A stretch of DNA of 6,211 nt from contig JADINB010000158.1 in the NCBI GenBank assembly GCA_017694275.1, forward strand, positions 1-6,211. Direction: 5' to 3'. Shown piece after piece: positions 5,322-6,211 of the stretch (positions within the stretch are counted from its first letter, which is position 1; each line of letters opens with the position of its first letter). Origin of the DNA: Candidatus Egerieousia excrementavium. GTDB lineage: Bacteria; Bacteroidota; Bacteroidia; Bacteroidales; UBA932. A program made the position numbers and the translations under genes. The notes under the pieces were generated by a model. It was not told where the DNA came from. It worked only from the letters and a program-made list of their open reading frames with translations, and made no database searches.

Positions 5322-6211
5322 ATGTTCTTCGGTAAGATAAAAAACACAATATTTCTTGCAGCCTTTGCGGCCATATCATGCGCAGCATCTGCCCAAAGTT
5401 CCGGTTTCAGCCGGTATGAACACCTTATAACACCTCAATCCCAGAAAAGACACATAGATACGCTATGCTCACCTGCCATGGAAGGACGCGCCATAGGCTC
5501 TGCAGGAGGCGAAAAAGCCCGGCTTTACATTGCTGGCGAATTTCAGAAATACGGAGTGTGCAAAAGGGGCATCTATTATGAACAGAGTTTTCTGCACAAG
5601 ACCGGCACCGGCAAAAATATCATAGGAGAGATAAGTTCTGCAGAAAAGAACGGAGACTATATCATTATCTGCGCCCATTACGACCATCTTGGCAGAATTG
5701 GCTCCAGATTCTACCCCGGTGCAAACGACAACGCATCGGGAGTAGCCGCGCTTCTTGAACTGGCCCGGGTATTCGGATGCCTCAAGAAGAGCGGCAACGG
5801 GGTAAAGAGCAACCTTATATTCATTGCCTTCGACGGCAAGGAGGCCGACATGGCCGGCAGCAGGCACTTTGCCCGCAATCTCAAAATCCATCCGGGAAGG
5901 ATCAAATACGTTATAAACATAGACCAGATTGCCACGACAGACTCGCCTCCGCATAACAACAGGGAATATCTTCTTGTACTGGGGATAGATGCAGTAAAGC
6001 CCTGGATAAGGGAGAGGCTGGAGTTGTGCAACAGGCTGTCAGGACTCAATCTGGATATAGACTATACCTATTACGGCAGCAAAAAATTCTACGAGATTTT
6101 CTACAGACTGTCAGACCACTATTCTTTTACCTCACTGGGTATACCTTCGCTCATGTTTACGTGCGGTATCGATGCAGATACATACAAAACGACCGACACA
6201 CCAGACAAAAT
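5322..6211 (+). CDS. M28 family zinc metallopeptidase, exported (partial, C-terminus off the right edge)
   Basis: 296 codons are open to the window edge. The ATG at 5322 is the first possible start, since an in-frame TGA lies just upstream at 5313-5315. An N-terminal signal covers about residues 1-24. It could be cut by signal peptidase I after ASA (22-24), or Cys20 in AISC could serve as a weak lipobox. An M28-type N-terminal segment (MEGRAIGSAGG, 53-63) leads into the peptidase domain. Expected zinc ligands are present: His119 in HYDHLG, Asp136 in NDNASG, Glu174 in GKEADMAGS, Asp201 in NIDQI and His266 in SDHYSF. The supporting Asp121 is also there. The usual Glu-Glu pair, general base plus ligand, reads Lys173-Glu174, so the general base appears to be replaced. 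The visible end (TTDTPDK) resembles the last conserved motif of the family, so only a few tens of residues should be missing. By family it is an aminopeptidase or related hydrolase; whether it is active is uncertain. Confidence 0.92.
   Translation, partial: MFFGKIKNTIFLAAFAAISCAASAQSSGFSRYEHLITPQSQKRHIDTLCSPAMEGRAIGSAGGEKARLYIAGEFQKYGVCKRGIYYEQSFLHKTGTGKNIIGEISSAEKNGDYIIICAHYDHLGRIGSRFYPGANDNASGVAALLELARVFGCLKKSGNGVKSNLIFIAFDGKEADMAGSRHFARNLKIHPGRIKYVINIDQIATTDSPPHNNREYLLVLGIDAVKPWIRERLELCNRLSGLNLDIDYTYYGSKKFYEIFYRLSDHYSFTSLGIPSLMFTCGIDADTYKTTDTPDK

Noticed and set aside
5469..5954. 161-codon minus-strand frame opposite the M28 gene
   Set aside because: It lies wholly within a clearly conserved peptidase gene on the other strand, and its product shows no recognisable motif.

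Overview
The window looks like ordinary chromosomal sequence from a member of the Bacteroidota, probably order Bacteroidales. Three things point there. The small membrane protein at 2087-2509 belongs to DUF4293, a family known essentially from this phylum. Every intergenic gap carries a perfect match to the Bacteroidota -7 promoter box TAnnTTTG. The genes mostly lack clear Shine-Dalgarno sequences and use ATA and AGG codons freely. I see no mobile element, CRISPR array, phage gene or obvious foreign segment, and no gene-free stretch longer than about 100 bases.

Layout, left to right. 1-913 (-) is the N-terminal three quarters of an FtsX/LolC/E-type ABC transporter permease that runs off the left edge. 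971-1043 (+) is a tRNA-Gly with anticodon CCC, divergent from the permease. A strong hairpin at 1084-1112 separates this tRNA from the convergent gene at 1124-1999 (-), a uridine-phosphorylase-type nucleoside phosphorylase. 2087-2509 (+) is the DUF4293 four-helix membrane protein, transcribed divergently from the phosphorylase out of an 87-base gap in which the two promoters appear to overlap. 4528-2513 (-) is a secreted protein of about 14 tetratricopeptide repeats. It lies directly downstream of the monofunctional peptidoglycan glycosyltransferase gene mtgA (5222-4533, -), four bases after its stop or overlapping it, so the two should form one operon. 5322-6211 (+) is an M28-family zinc peptidase with an N-terminal signal, divergent from mtgA and cut by the right edge.

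Functionally this is a set of small housekeeping and cell-envelope units: export (permease), translation (tRNA), pyrimidine salvage (phosphorylase), murein polymerisation together with an extracytoplasmic TPR scaffold (mtgA-TPR), and an exported peptidase. No previously undescribed multi-gene system is evident. The points most worth a second look are the Glu-to-Lys change at the expected general-base position of the M28 peptidase, the two compact divergent promoter regions (one with a 13-bp palindrome, the other with a 10-bp tandem repeat), the mtgA-TPR pairing, and start-codon revisions supported by promoter positions.
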